Assembly: GCA_017539885.1 (NCBI GenBank)
Contig: JAFYCC010000033.1
Location: 1-64,000, forward strand
Direction: 5' to 3'
DNA: 64,000 nt
Source: Oscillospiraceae bacterium
GTDB taxonomy: Bacteria > Bacillota_A > Clostridia > Oscillospirales > Oscillospiraceae
In this document: positions 24,241-32,327 of the stretch, in pieces
Numbering within the stretch: the stretch's first letter is position 1
Layout: every line of letters begins with the position of its first letter
Notes under the pieces: generated by a model
The model's input: the letters and a program-made list of their open reading frames with translations, nothing else
Databases searched by the model: none
Told to the model about the DNA's origin: nothing
Program-made: the position numbers and the translations under genes

Positions 24241-25614
24241 TCAGCCCCGCTCCGAAAGAGGGATGAAGGGACGCGTTTTCACCACGGACTTGTAAGCCGG
24301 GCGGATGATCTTGTTGGCGTTGCAGCACTCCTCAATGCGGTGGGCGCACCAGCCGACCATGCGCGCGATGGCGAACAGCGGCGTATAGAGGTCGATCGGG
24401 ATATCGAGCATCTTGTAGACAAGACCGGAGTACATGTCGACATTGGCACAGTAGACGCGATCCTCGCCGCGCAGTTCGTTGAGTACGCCCGGACCGATCT
24501 TTTCCACAAGCTCGAAGAGAGCCAGCTCGTCCTCCATGCCTTTCGTCCTCGCGACGCTTCTCGCGAAGTGCTTGAGGGTGACCGCACGGGGATCGGAGAG
24601 CGTATAGATCGCATGACCGATTCCGTAGATGAGGCCGGTTCCGTCGCCGATCTCTTTCCGGGCAATGCGCTTGAGCGCCTCACGCAGCTCGTCCTCATCC
24701 TTCCAGTCACGGACGTAACTCTCGAGCATGTTGAACTGCTCCATGACTTTCTTGTTCGCACCGCCGTGACGATGGCCCTTCAGAGAGCCGACGGCAGCGG
24801 AAATGGATGCGTAGATGTCCGTACCGGAAGATGCCAGAACGCGGCAGGCGAAGGCGGAGTTGTTGCCTCCGCCGTGCTCGGCGTGGAGCACCATGCAAAG
24901 ATCGAGAAGGCGGGCTTCTTCCTTGGTGAAATGGTTGTCAGGCCGGATGGAATACAGGAAATTCTCCGCCATGGACAGCCCGGGCTTCGGGCGGTGCAGG
25001 TAGAGACTCTCCTCATCGAAATAGTGCTTCTTTGCCGCGAAAGCATGAGCAACGATGACCGGACAGCGCGCAATGAGGTACAGCGCCTTTCGAATCTGCG
25101 CCTCATAGCTGTTGTCGTCCGGGTCGTCCTCGTCGTAGGAATACAGGGACAGCACGCTTCGTGAGAGCTTGTTCATCACGTCGCGGCTCGGCGCGGAGAG
25201 GATCATGTCCTCTGTGAAATGATAGGGGAGTGTGCGGCAGGCCTCGAGTACCTGCGTGAACTTCGAGAGATCCTCCCGGCTGGGCAGATCCCCGAACAGA
25301 AGCAGATAAGCTGTCTCCTCCATGCCGAAACGGTCGTCCTGAACGAAGCCGTTGACGAGTTCGACGACGTTGACACCGCGGTAGAACAGCTGGCCGGGGG
25401 CTGGAAAACGCTCGCCGTCCTGTACGAAATAGCCGAGCACGTTACCGATCTTCGTCAGTCCCGCAAGCACGCCTGTGCCGTCTGCATTACGCAGACCGCG
25501 CTTGACTTCATAGCGCTTGTCATAGCGCTTGGTGTCAATATAATTGTTCGGCTTGCAGGCTGTGCACAGCTCGGTGATGATCTCCTCGGATGCTCTCTTG
25601 ATGCTGTCGTCCAT
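24241..25614 (-). CDS. gltA: Citrate synthase
   Basis: Citrate/2-methylcitrate synthase, 457 aa, condensing oxaloacetate and acetyl-CoA. The active-site regions are intact: HAEHGGGNNSAF with the first catalytic His, GHRHGGANKKV, GIGHAIY, and ANVDMYSGLVY with the catalytic Asp. It is longer than the standard 370-430 aa at the N-terminus, which carries an extra segment of about 60 residues with NNYIDTKRYD. A strong GAGGAGG site precedes the ATG. The gene is monocistronic, with no aconitase or isocitrate dehydrogenase beside it. A 2-methylcitrate activity cannot be excluded from sequence alone. Confidence 0.94.
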   Translation of the reverse strand: MDDSIKRASEEIITELCTACKPNNYIDTKRYDKRYEVKRGLRNADGTGVLAGLTKIGNVLGYFVQDGERFPAPGQLFYRGVNVVELVNGFVQDDRFGMEETAYLLLFGDLPSREDLSKFTQVLEACRTLPYHFTEDMILSAPSRDVMNKLSRSVLSLYSYDEDDPDDNSYEAQIRKALYLIARCPVIVAHAFAAKKHYFDEESLYLHRPKPGLSMAENFLYSIRPDNHFTKEEARLLDLCMVLHAEHGGGNNSAFACRVLASSGTDIYASISAAVGSLKGHRHGGANKKVMEQFNMLESYVRDWKDEDELREALKRIARKEIGDGTGLIYGIGHAIYTLSDPRAVTLKHFARSVARTKGMEDELALFELVEKIGPGVLNELRGEDRVYCANVDMYSGLVYKMLDIPIDLYTPLFAIARMVGWCAHRIEECCNANKIIRPAYKSVVKTRPFIPLSERG

Positions 25615-25650
25615 GCCGTCGCCTCCTCGGTTCGAGAAATTCGATGCTCT

Positions 25651-25679
25651 ATCTTAACTTTTTTGATTTAAAGTGTCAA
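25651..25679 (-). promoter_or_regulatory. Promoter of the citrate synthase gene
   Basis: On the minus strand TTGACA (25674-25679), 17 nt, TAAGAT (25651-25656), with a short leader to the ATG at 25614. Confidence 0.8.
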
Positions 25680-25772
25680 TAGATAGAAACGGCAAGTTTT
25701 TTGGCAAAGAGGACTGGAAAAATGTGTTTTCTCACAAGATGTGAGCGGCAGCGATATGCCGAAGGGAAGAAA

Positions 25773-25804
25773 AAACCGGCGGACAGAAGTCTGTCCGCCG
25801 GTTT
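25773..25804 (-). terminator. Intrinsic terminator of the cupin gene
   Basis: A perfect 14-bp stem (25773-25786 with 25791-25804), loop of 4, followed on the minus strand by TTTTTC. It lies 15 bases past the cupin stop. Confidence 0.88.
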
Positions 25805-25818
25805 CAGTGCCGACAGGA

Positions 25819-26166
25819 TTACTTGTTGGGCTTGGTCAGCACGACGAGCATCTTGACGGTCTCGGTGCCGTTGTTGTGGATGCCCTTGTTGGTGCCGGGG
25901 CCGCAGTGGAAGGTGTCGCCGGGCATGAGAACGGTCTCGCCGTCCTCGGTCTTCAGAGTCAGCTCGCCGGAGATGACGTAGTAAACGGACTCCATGGCGT
26001 TGTTGCCGAACTCGCAGCCGCCGCCGGGCAGGAAGTGGGACAGGCCGACGGTCAGAACGCCGTCATTGACGTCCTGGGGGTTGTGCAGGCGGGTAGCCAG
26101 CATGTTGTAGTGCTTGGGCGCTTCATAGGGATACGCGTCAGCCTTGCGGACGATTTTGTAGCTCAT
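25819..26166 (-). CDS. Small cupin-domain protein
   Basis: Single-domain cupin of 115 aa. The start at 26166 (MSYKIVRK) follows AAGGGAG; the frame stays open upstream, but without a second site. Cupin motif 1 is seen around FLPGGGCEFGNNAMESVYYVISGEL, in which the usual HxH metal ligands are reduced to C, N and E. Motif 2 is around PGDTFHCGPGTNKGIHN. It is a cytosolic sensor or small-molecule isomerase/ligand binder of unknown substrate. Own promoter and terminator, so monocistronic. Confidence 0.88.
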   Translation of the reverse strand: MSYKIVRKADAYPYEAPKHYNMLATRLHNPQDVNDGVLTVGLSHFLPGGGCEFGNNAMESVYYVISGELTLKTEDGETVLMPGDTFHCGPGTNKGIHNNGTETVKMLVVLTKPNK

Positions 26167-26232
26167 TGCAGTGAACTCCCTTTCAAATTGAATTGGATCA
26201 GCTTTGGCATAATCCAAAGTCTTCGTAAAAGT

Positions 26233-26261
26233 ATATTAGCACGCCGTGCCGGAAATAGCAA
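26233..26261 (-). promoter_or_regulatory. Promoter of the cupin gene
   Basis: On the minus strand TTGCTA (26256-26261), 17 nt, TAATAT (26233-26238). It lies back to back with the coaX promoter, so the two genes are divergently read from a 165-bp spacer. Confidence 0.65.
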
Positions 26262-26278
26262 GCGGGGGAGAGAATATT

Positions 26279-26307
26279 TTGACATTCCGAAGCGTTTTTG
26301 ATACAGT
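26279..26307 (+). promoter_or_regulatory. Promoter of the coaX-ruvCAB unit
   Basis: TTGACA (26279-26284), 17 nt, TACAGT (26302-26307) with a TG extension before the -10. An in-frame ATG at 26298 lies within this promoter and is excluded as the coaX start. Confidence 0.75.
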
Positions 26308-26330
26308 ATTCAAGAAGGAGTGTGAGGGAT

Positions 26331-27101
26331 ATGATCCTGGCTCTGGACATCGGTAACACCTGCATCGTCGTCGGCGGCATGGAGGATGGCCGGGCGATGT
26401 TTTCTTTCCGCCTTTCTACCGATCTCGCCCGAACTGCGGACGAATATGCCGCGCTGATCAGCTTCTCCGCGGCGCAGAAAAAAGCGGATCTGTCTGCGGC
26501 GGAGGGCGCGATCATCAGTTCGGTCGTTCCGCAGCTGACAGGCGCGCTGTTTGAGGCCGTGCGCGGTCTTACCGGAAAGACGCCGCTGATCGTCGGGCCG
26601 GGCGTGAAAACGGGACTGAGGATCCGCATCGACGACCCGGGAGAACTGGGCGCGGATTTCGTCGCCGCGGCCGTCGCCGCGCTAGACCGCTATCCGCTTC
26701 CGTGCGTCACGATCGATATGTCTACCGCGACGGCGATCGGCGTTTTGGACGCTGAGGGCAATTATATCGGCGGAGTCATCGCGCCGGGACTTGTCGTCTC
26801 CGGCAACGCACTGGCCAGACGCACCGCGCAGCTGCCTAACGTATATGTGCTGCCGCCTCAGAGCGTGATCAGCAGAAACACGGCTGACAGCATGCGTTCC
26901 GGTCTCGTTTACGGTACGGCCGCAATGATCGACGGACTCCTTGACCGGATCGAGGAGGAACTCGGCAAGCCGGTCAGCGTCGTTGCGACGGGGGATCAGG
27001 CCGCGAGCATCACGCCGTTCTGCCGCAGGCAGATAACGCTTGAGAACGATCTGCTGATGCGCGGACTCTGGCTGATTTATCAGAAGAACAGACGCGCGTA
27101 G
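26331..27101 (+). CDS. coaX: Type III pantothenate kinase
   Basis: First step of coenzyme A synthesis, ATP-dependent phosphorylation of pantothenate, 256 aa from the ATG after AAGGAGTGTGAGGG. The N-terminus LALDIGNTCIVVGG is the type III (ASKHA fold) phosphate-binding motif. The pantothenate-binding region reads DPGELGADFVAAAVAA, followed by TIDMSTATAIGVLDAEG, with ISRNTADSMRSG later. It is read with ruvCAB, 13 nt before ruvC. Confidence 0.95.
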   Translation: MILALDIGNTCIVVGGMEDGRAMFSFRLSTDLARTADEYAALISFSAAQKKADLSAAEGAIISSVVPQLTGALFEAVRGLTGKTPLIVGPGVKTGLRIRIDDPGELGADFVAAAVAALDRYPLPCVTIDMSTATAIGVLDAEGNYIGGVIAPGLVVSGNALARRTAQLPNVYVLPPQSVISRNTADSMRSGLVYGTAAMIDGLLDRIEEELGKPVSVVATGDQAASITPFCRRQITLENDLLMRGLWLIYQKNRRA

Positions 27102-27114
27102 GAAAGGAAACAGT

Positions 27115-27627
27115 ATGCGTATTCTCGGTGTCGACCCCGGCATCGCGACGGTCGGATTCAGTGTTCTGGATGCGGACAGGGGCAGGCAGGAACTCCGATG
27201 CTGCGGCGTGATCACCACGCCGGCGGGGGTCTCGCTGTCCAGCCGGCTTGAGCGCATTTACAGCGATCTTCGGGAGCTGATCGATACTTATTCTCCCGAA
27301 GCGATGGCGGTCGAAGAACTGTTTTTCAACACAAATATCACTACCGGCATCGCCGTCGCGCACGGCAGGGGCGTGATCCTGCTCGCCGCATATCAGTGCG
27401 GCGTCCCGATTTACGAATACACGCCTTCACAGGTCAAGCAGGCGGTCGTCGGCTACGGCAAGGCGGAAAAGAAGCAGGTGATCGACATGGTTACGCGTAT
27501 CCTGCACCTTCCACATCCGCCGAAACCGGACGACGCGGCGGACGCGGTCGCCATCGCGCTCTGCCATGCCCGGAGCGAGACCTCGCTGCTCAACAGAGGA
27601 GGATTTGATCCATGTTCTACTATATAA
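27115..27627 (+). CDS. ruvC: Crossover junction endodeoxyribonuclease RuvC
   Basis: Holliday junction resolvase, 170 aa. The four acidic active-site residues can be placed: Asp in LGVDPGIATVGF, Glu in MAVEELFFNTN, and the paired Asp in PPKPDDAADAVAIA. It starts 13 nt after coaX behind an AGGAAA site, and its last 16 bases overlap ruvA. Confidence 0.96.
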   Translation: MRILGVDPGIATVGFSVLDADRGRQELRCCGVITTPAGVSLSSRLERIYSDLRELIDTYSPEAMAVEELFFNTNITTGIAVAHGRGVILLAAYQCGVPIYEYTPSQVKQAVVGYGKAEKKQVIDMVTRILHLPHPPKPDDAADAVAIALCHARSETSLLNRGGFDPCSTI

Positions 27628-28214
27628 ACGGTACGGTCGCGGAGATTCAGAACATGCTGGCGGTCGTGGATTGCGGCGGCGTCGGCTACGCGCTGAACAC
27701 CACGGTGAACACGCTCGCGGCTCTGAAAGTCGGCGAAAAGGCCAAACTGTATACATACCTCAACGTCCGCGAGGACTGCTTTGATATCTATGGATTCGCC
27801 ACGCTCAGCGAAAAGCACTGCTTCGAACTGCTCATCGGTGTTTCGGGCGTCGGTCCGAAGGCGGCGCTCTCGATCCTTTCTGCAAATACGCCGGACGCGC
27901 TGGCAATGGCTATCCTGACCGAGGATGAGAAAGCGCTGATGGTCGCGCAGGGAATCGGAAAGAAGATTGCCCAGCGCGTCATTCTGGAACTCAAGGACAA
28001 AATGAGCAAGCAATCGCCGGAACTGGCAAAGGGCGCGACGGTCGTTCCGGGAACGGCGCCGACAGGCTCGAACAAGGCCACCGACGCGGCGGCGGCGCTC
28101 GCGGTGCTCGGCTACGGAAGCGCGGAGATCAGCGCCGCGCTCAAGGGAATCGATGTAGACAATCTGGCGCTGGAAGACATCATCAAGCAGGCGCTGCGAA
28201 AAATGGTAAAGTAA
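27612..28214 (+). CDS. ruvA: Holliday junction branch migration protein RuvA
   Basis: 200 aa. The N-terminal OB fold begins MFYYINGTVAEIQNMLAVVDCGGVGY. The double helix-hairpin-helix contains LLIGVSGVGPKAALSIL and QGIGKKIAQRVILELKDK. The C-terminal domain III that contacts RuvB follows an Ala/Thr/Pro-rich linker. It forms the tetramer that binds the junction for RuvB. AGAGGAGG precedes the ATG inside the end of ruvC. Confidence 0.96.
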   Translation: MFYYINGTVAEIQNMLAVVDCGGVGYALNTTVNTLAALKVGEKAKLYTYLNVREDCFDIYGFATLSEKHCFELLIGVSGVGPKAALSILSANTPDALAMAILTEDEKALMVAQGIGKKIAQRVILELKDKMSKQSPELAKGATVVPGTAPTGSNKATDAAAALAVLGYGSAEISAALKGIDVDNLALEDIIKQALRKMVK

Positions 28215-28223
28215 GGTGCGGCT

Positions 28224-29264
28224 ATGAGCATTAATTATTCCAACAGCTTTGAAGACAGCGTCGTGACCTCCGCCTCGATTCAGCCGGAGGACCGCAACGA
28301 GGCCTCGCTCCGGCCGAAGACCATTTCGGAATACGTCGGTCAGGAGAAGGCGAAAGACAACCTCTCTGTTTTCATCGAAGCAGCGAGAAAACGCAACGAG
28401 CCGCTCGATCACGTGCTTCTGCACGGCCCTCCGGGACTGGGCAAGACTACGCTTGCCTCCGTTATCGCCAACGAGATGGGCGTCAATATGCGTATAACAA
28501 GCGGCCCTGCCATCGAAAAGGCAGGAGATCTTGCCGCGCTGCTGACGAATCTGCAGGAAAACGACATCCTCTTCGTGGATGAGATCCACCGGCTCAATCG
28601 AGCGGTGGAGGAGATCCTGTATCCCGCGATGGAGGACTATTCAATCGACATCATCATCGGCAAGGGACCGAGCGCAAACTCCATCCGGCTCGATCTGCCG
28701 AAGTTTACGCTTATCGGGGCAACGACGCGCTCCGGCCAGCTTACCGCACCACTGCGCGACCGCTTCGGCGTCATCCTGCGCCTGGAGCTGTATACGCCGG
28801 AGGAACTGTGCCGCATCGTACGGCGTTCAGCGGGCATCCTCGGCATTGAGATCGAACAGGAAGGCGCAGAGGAGATCGCCCGGCGGAGCCGAGGCACACC
28901 GCGCATCGCCAACAGAATGCTCCGGCGCGTGCGTGATTTCGCGCAGGTTCGCGCCGACGGCGTCATCACCAAGGATGTCGCGGACGCCGCACTGACCAAG
29001 CTCGAAGTCGACAAGTGCGGTCTCGATGCCACGGACAGACTCATGCTGCGCAGCATCATCGAGTTTTACGGCGGCGGACCGGTCGGACTGGAGACGCTGT
29101 CCGCGACGATCAACGAGGAGGCAGTCACGCTTGAGGACGTATACGAGCCTTATCTGCTGCAGCAGGGGTTCCTGACGCGTACGCCGCGCGGCCGCTGCGT
29201 GACACGAAAGGCGTATCGGCACCTCGGAATCGAGTATCTTGGACAGCAGCAGCTTGATGAGTAA
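28224..29264 (+). CDS. ruvB: Holliday junction DNA helicase RuvB
   Basis: AAA+ motor, 346 aa. [16 protein letters not shown] opens the domain. Walker A is [11 protein letters not shown], Walker B is [12 protein letters not shown], and sensor 1 lies near [11 protein letters not shown]. The winged-helix C-terminus reads [16 protein letters not shown]. It is the last gene of the coaX-ruvC-ruvA-ruvB unit; a weak GGCTG..CAGCC hairpin near 29295 follows. Confidence 0.97.
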   Translation: MSINYSNSFEDSVVTSASIQPEDRNEASLRPKTISEYVGQEKAKDNLSVFIEAARKRNEPLDHVLLHGPPGLGKTTLASVIANEMGVNMRITSGPAIEKAGDLAALLTNLQENDILFVDEIHRLNRAVEEILYPAMEDYSIDIIIGKGPSANSIRLDLPKFTLIGATTRSGQLTAPLRDRFGVILRLELYTPEELCRIVRRSAGILGIEIEQEGAEEIARRSRGTPRIANRMLRRVRDFAQVRADGVITKDVADAALTKLEVDKCGLDATDRLMLRSIIEFYGGGPVGLETLSATINEEAVTLEDVYEPYLLQQGFLTRTPRGRCVTRKAYRHLGIEYLGQQQLDE

Positions 29265-29338
29265 GTCAATATTCTAACGAATTCACAAAAAACGGGCTGG
29301 TTTCAGCCTGAAAGTTGAAGAGAAATTACAAAAAACGC

Positions 29339-29367
29339 TTGACAAGCAGTTATACCGCTAATATAAT
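29339..29367 (+). promoter_or_regulatory. Full-consensus SigA promoter of the sigma-factor gene
   Basis: TTGACA (29339-29344), 17 nt, TATAAT (29362-29367). The expected transcription start is near 29374, only about 3-15 nt before the possible start codons. Confidence 0.9.
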
Positions 29368-29388
29368 CGTGTAGCAGTGAATACTATA

Positions 29389-30009
29389 ATGACTGAAAAG
29401 TATGCATCAATGGAGGACGGGGCACTTCTGCAGCTGGCGTCTCAAGGGGACCGAGAAGCGGAAGGGCAGCTTGCCGGCCGTTACAGCAGGCTGGTGATTT
29501 CCTGTTCGCGCCCTTTGTTTCTTGCGGGAGGCGACAGGTCGGATCTTGAGCAGGAAGGCATGGTAGCGCTCCTGCGAGCGATCCGGGAGTATGATCCGTC
29601 CACGAATGTGCCCTTTCGCAGCTTTGCTGAGACGTGTATCCGGAACGGACTGCGCTCTGCCGTCAAGGCTGCTTCGCGGCGCAAGCATATGCCGCTCAAC
29701 AGTGGCGTTTCCCTGGAAGAGATCCTCGACAATGAAGCCTCCCCGGCACTGCCAGCCGATGATCTGTATCGGCGCGAGGCAGAGGAAATGGTCCTGGCCA
29801 GAGAAAGAGAAGACGAACTGTTCCGAACCTTTGATCGGTATTTGTCCAAATATGAGCGGAGAATCCTGAGCCTGTATCTGGACGGCGCGTCCTATAGGGA
29901 AATGGCACAGAAGCTTGACCGACCCGAGAAATCCGTGGATAATGCCATTCAGCGCATCCGACGCAAGTTGGCCCGGTACCTAGACCCTGGCGACAGCAGC
30001 GAAAGCTGA
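29389..30009 (+). CDS. sigH: Sigma-70 family factor, SigH (Spo0H)-like
   Basis: A product of about 206 aa that resembles B. subtilis SigH over its length. Region 2 contains DLEQEGMVALLRAIREYD and PFRSFAETCIRNGLRSAVKAASRRKHMPLNS. Region 4 contains ERRILSLYLDGASYREMAQKL, followed by KSVDNAIQRIRRKL. Start choice is uncertain: GTG 29377, ATG 29389 and ATG 29410 are all in frame and none has a ribosome binding site. The promoter places the transcript start near 29374, so the message may be leaderless. SigH governs early stationary phase, competence or sporulation genes in relatives; its regulon here is unknown. Confidence 0.88.
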   Translation: MTEKYASMEDGALLQLASQGDREAEGQLAGRYSRLVISCSRPLFLAGGDRSDLEQEGMVALLRAIREYDPSTNVPFRSFAETCIRNGLRSAVKAASRRKHMPLNSGVSLEEILDNEASPALPADDLYRREAEEMVLAREREDELFRTFDRYLSKYERRILSLYLDGASYREMAQKLDRPEKSVDNAIQRIRRKLARYLDPGDSSES

Positions 30010-30065
30010 CGCAATATATTATTACAGCCCCCAAAGGGGCAGCAGAGCAAAGAGAGGATCTCAAA

Positions 30066-30344
30066 ATGTTCGAAGACAAGACACTGGTTTGCAAAGAGTG
30101 CGGCGCCGAGTTCGTGTTTACGGCCGGTGAGCAGGAGTTTTACGCGGAGAAGGGCTTCCAGAACGAGCCCCAGCGCTGCAAGGCCTGCCGCGATGCCCGC
30201 AAGAACGCCGCCCGCGGTCCCCGTGAGTACTTCACCGCCACCTGCGCTGCCTGCGGCGGAGAGGCTCGGGTTCCCTTTGAGCCCAAGTCCGACCGTCCGG
30301 TCTACTGCAGCGATTGCTTCGCGCGTATGAAGGAAGGCCGCTGA
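30066..30344 (+). CDS. Zinc-ribbon domain protein (double CxxC)
   Basis: A 92-aa protein with a strong AGAGAGGA site. The N-terminal half is a probable zinc ribbon (CKECGAEF ... CKACRDARK) and the C-terminal half repeats the pattern (CAACGGEA ... CSDCFARMK), giving two CxxC-about 20-CxxC sites. The family is common in Clostridia and has no assigned biochemical role; binding of RNA, DNA or a protein partner is possible. A small GCCCC/GGGGC hairpin at 30026-30042 separates it from the sigma gene, and a UUCG terminator follows. Confidence 0.88.
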   Translation: MFEDKTLVCKECGAEFVFTAGEQEFYAEKGFQNEPQRCKACRDARKNAARGPREYFTATCAACGGEARVPFEPKSDRPVYCSDCFARMKEGR

Positions 30345-30356
30345 ACCCGGTCTTAA

Positions 30357-30392
30357 ACGTAAAAGAGGCGTCTTCGGACGCCTCTTTTACGT
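30357..30392 (+). terminator. Terminator with UUCG tetraloop
   Basis: A perfect 16-bp stem (30357-30372 with 30377-30392) capped by TTCG, with TTTT within the descending arm (CCTCTTTTACGT). Confidence 0.85.
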
Positions 30393-30418
30393 TGTCCGGA
30401 GCTGCCGCGCGAAAAGCA

Positions 30419-30447
30419 TTGAAATTTTCCGTGCATTCAGTTATAAT
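30419..30447 (+). promoter_or_regulatory. Promoter of the DUF1858 gene
   Basis: TTGAAA (30419-30424), 17 nt, TATAAT (30442-30447), about 80 nt before the ATG. Confidence 0.8.
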
Positions 30448-30528
30448 GCTATTCGATACGGCTATCAAAGAGCTTATTTCGCTTTTTTGAATGTCTAATG
30501 TCCACTATTTTACTCTGGAGGTAGAACC

Positions 30529-30732
30529 ATGTATCAGGTCACCAAAGACACCGTTATCGCGGAGATCATGCAGAACGCTCCCGATACGATGCCCGTCTTC
30601 CAGTCCATCGGTATGCACTGCATGGGCTGCGCGATGGCCAGCGGCGAGAACGTCGAGCAGGCCTGCGAGGCGCACGGCGTCGACGTCGACGCTTTCGTGA
30701 CGAAACTCAACGCGTTCATCGCTGCGATGTAA
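30529..30732 (+). CDS. DUF1858 domain protein
   Basis: A 67-aa protein starting after CTGGAGGT. The DUF1858 pattern is clear: VTKDTVIAEIMQNAPDTMPVFQSIGMHCMGCAMASGENVEQAC. The two cysteines in HCMGC are the family hallmark, and related domains occur fused to hybrid-cluster and ScdA/RIC-type iron proteins. A small redox or iron-related role is plausible but unproven. Confidence 0.9.
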   Translation: MYQVTKDTVIAEIMQNAPDTMPVFQSIGMHCMGCAMASGENVEQACEAHGVDVDAFVTKLNAFIAAM

Positions 30733-30779
30733 GGAAAGAAAAACAGGGCGGGGCATCGCTCCGCCCTGTTTTTCTTTCC
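30733..30779 (+). terminator. Intrinsic terminator after the DUF1858 gene
   Basis: A perfect 19-bp stem (30733-30751 with 30761-30779) with TTTTTC in the descending arm, directly after the stop. trmK begins 18 nt later with no room for a new promoter, so some readthrough or an internal promoter is required. Confidence 0.85.
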
Positions 30780-30797
30780 CCTGAAGGATGGTGTGAT

Positions 30798-31490
30798 ATG
30801 ATTCGCCTGTCACCGAGGCTTTCGGCAGTCGCAGCGCTTGTCCCGCAGGGCGCGCACGTGGCTGACGTCGGCACCGATCACGGGTATCTGGCCGTATATC
30901 TGATTTCGACGGGAATCGCGGATTCCGTCGTCGCAACGGATATACGGGAAGGCCCGCTCACGGCTGCGAAACAGAATATCGAGGGGGCTGGGCTGTCCGG
31001 AAGGATCGAGCTTCGACTGTGCGACGGCCTTGCCGGCGTGCAGCCAGACGAAGCGGACACGGTCGTGATCGCGGGCATGGGTGGAGAGACCATCGCGGGC
31101 ATCCTCTCACGATCGCCGTGGGCGCTTGAGAAGGACAGGCTGCTGATCCTCTCGCCGCAGTCAAAGCCGGAACTGCTTCGCGCATGGCTCTACGAACACG
31201 GATGCGGAGTCAGAAGCGAGCATCTCGTGCGCGACGCGGGCCGGATTTATCCCATCCTTTGCGCAGAGGGCGCGCCGGACCGAAAGCCGAAAGCCGCAGA
31301 GCTCCTGATGGGATACTGGCCGCCGGAAACGCGCGGCGGGGTTTTCCGGGAAGCGCTGCGGCGGAACATCGAAAAGCTGCGCAGGGAGGCGGAAGGCCTG
31401 CGCGCGGCGACGACAGACAGAGCGGCTGCGCAGCTGCGGGAAACGGAATCACTGCTCGCGGAGCTTGAGGAATGGGAGGGTCAGCTATGA
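30798..31490 (+). CDS. trmK: tRNA (adenine(22)-N1)-methyltransferase TrmK
   Basis: SAM-dependent methyltransferase of 230 aa. It opens with LSPRLSAVAALVPQGAHVADVGTDHGYL, the family's motif I. It continues with VVATDIREGPLTAAKQNI and the DTVVIAGMGGETI motif, then ILSPQSKPELLR. The C-terminal third is a charged helical extension. In relatives it sits after sigA and before a Nif3 gene; the Nif3 neighbour is kept here, overlapping as ATGA. Confidence 0.93.
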   Translation: MIRLSPRLSAVAALVPQGAHVADVGTDHGYLAVYLISTGIADSVVATDIREGPLTAAKQNIEGAGLSGRIELRLCDGLAGVQPDEADTVVIAGMGGETIAGILSRSPWALEKDRLLILSPQSKPELLRAWLYEHGCGVRSEHLVRDAGRIYPILCAEGAPDRKPKAAELLMGYWPPETRGGVFREALRRNIEKLRREAEGLRAATTDRAAAQLRETESLLAELEEWEGQL

Positions 31491-32260
31491 TAAAGGTGAG
31501 AGAAATCCGGGATTATCTGGACAGCAGGATCCCGTTTTCCACAAAGATGGATTTTGACAATGTAGGGCTGCTCGCTGGCGAGCCCGACAGAGAGGTGCGT
31601 CTGGCGCTCTGCGCACTGGACGTAACCGACGCCGTTATCGAAGAGGCAGCATCGATCGGCGCGGAGCTGATCCTGGCGCACCATCCGCTCATTTTTCATG
31701 CGTTGAAGAGCGTGCGCAGCGACGACCTCGTCGGACGTAAGATCTACGCTCTGGCGAGGAGCGGGATCTCTGCGATCTGCCTTCACACGAATCTGGACGC
31801 CGCTGCCGGCGGCGTAAACGACGCGCTGATCGAGGCGCTCGGCTGCGTGGAGACTGAGCCTCTCGGCGGAGAGGGCGCGATGCCGCGGATCGGACGCCTG
31901 CCGAAGAGCCTGCCATTGGAAGCCTTTCTTTCCCAAACGAAGCGCGCGCTTTCCGCAAACGGCCTGCGCTATGTGGACGGCGGGCGGGAAGTCTCCATTG
32001 TCGGCTGCTGCGGCGGCAGCGGGGGGGAGTTTCTGGAAGAGGCAATAGAGGCGGGCTGCGACACCTTCGTTACGGCGGACGTCAAGCACGACAGGTTTCT
32101 GGCTACTTCCGAATACGGTGTCAACCTGATCGACGGAGGGCATTTCAGCACGGAGAACGTGGTCGTACCGCGGCTGAGACAGCTCCTGCTCGACGGATTT
32201 CACGGACTGGATGTGCGCATAACGTCCAGTCAGGAGCAGCCAGAACGATTCTACATGTGA
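31487..32260 (+). CDS. Nif3-like dinuclear metal centre protein
   Basis: 257 aa from the ATG that overlaps the trmK stop and follows GGGAGGG. The metal ligands of the Nif3/YbgI/YqfO family are visible: ILAHHPLIFHALK near residue 65, HTNLDAAAGGVNDAL, and DGGHFSTEN near the C-terminus. It is conserved across bacteria. Its role is unresolved; it has been linked to GTP cyclohydrolase-like and metallochaperone activities. It lacks the extra central domain of the B. subtilis protein, so it is the short form. Confidence 0.92.
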   Translation: MIKVREIRDYLDSRIPFSTKMDFDNVGLLAGEPDREVRLALCALDVTDAVIEEAASIGAELILAHHPLIFHALKSVRSDDLVGRKIYALARSGISAICLHTNLDAAAGGVNDALIEALGCVETEPLGGEGAMPRIGRLPKSLPLEAFLSQTKRALSANGLRYVDGGREVSIVGCCGGSGGEFLEEAIEAGCDTFVTADVKHDRFLATSEYGVNLIDGGHFSTENVVVPRLRQLLLDGFHGLDVRITSSQEQPERFYM

Positions 32261-32272
32261 AGCTGAAACAGC

Positions 32273-32321
32273 TTATATGACAGCCGCCCGGAACTGTATG
32301 TTCCGGGCGGCTGTCATATAA
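32273..32321. terminator. Very long stem-loop between convergent genes
   Basis: A perfect 22-bp inverted repeat (32273-32294 with 32300-32321) with a 5-nt loop, between the Nif3 gene and the DUF975 gene. Neither side has a U-tract, so it probably stops or protects both 3' ends by structure. Confidence 0.65.
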
Positions 32322-32327
32322 GGAAGA

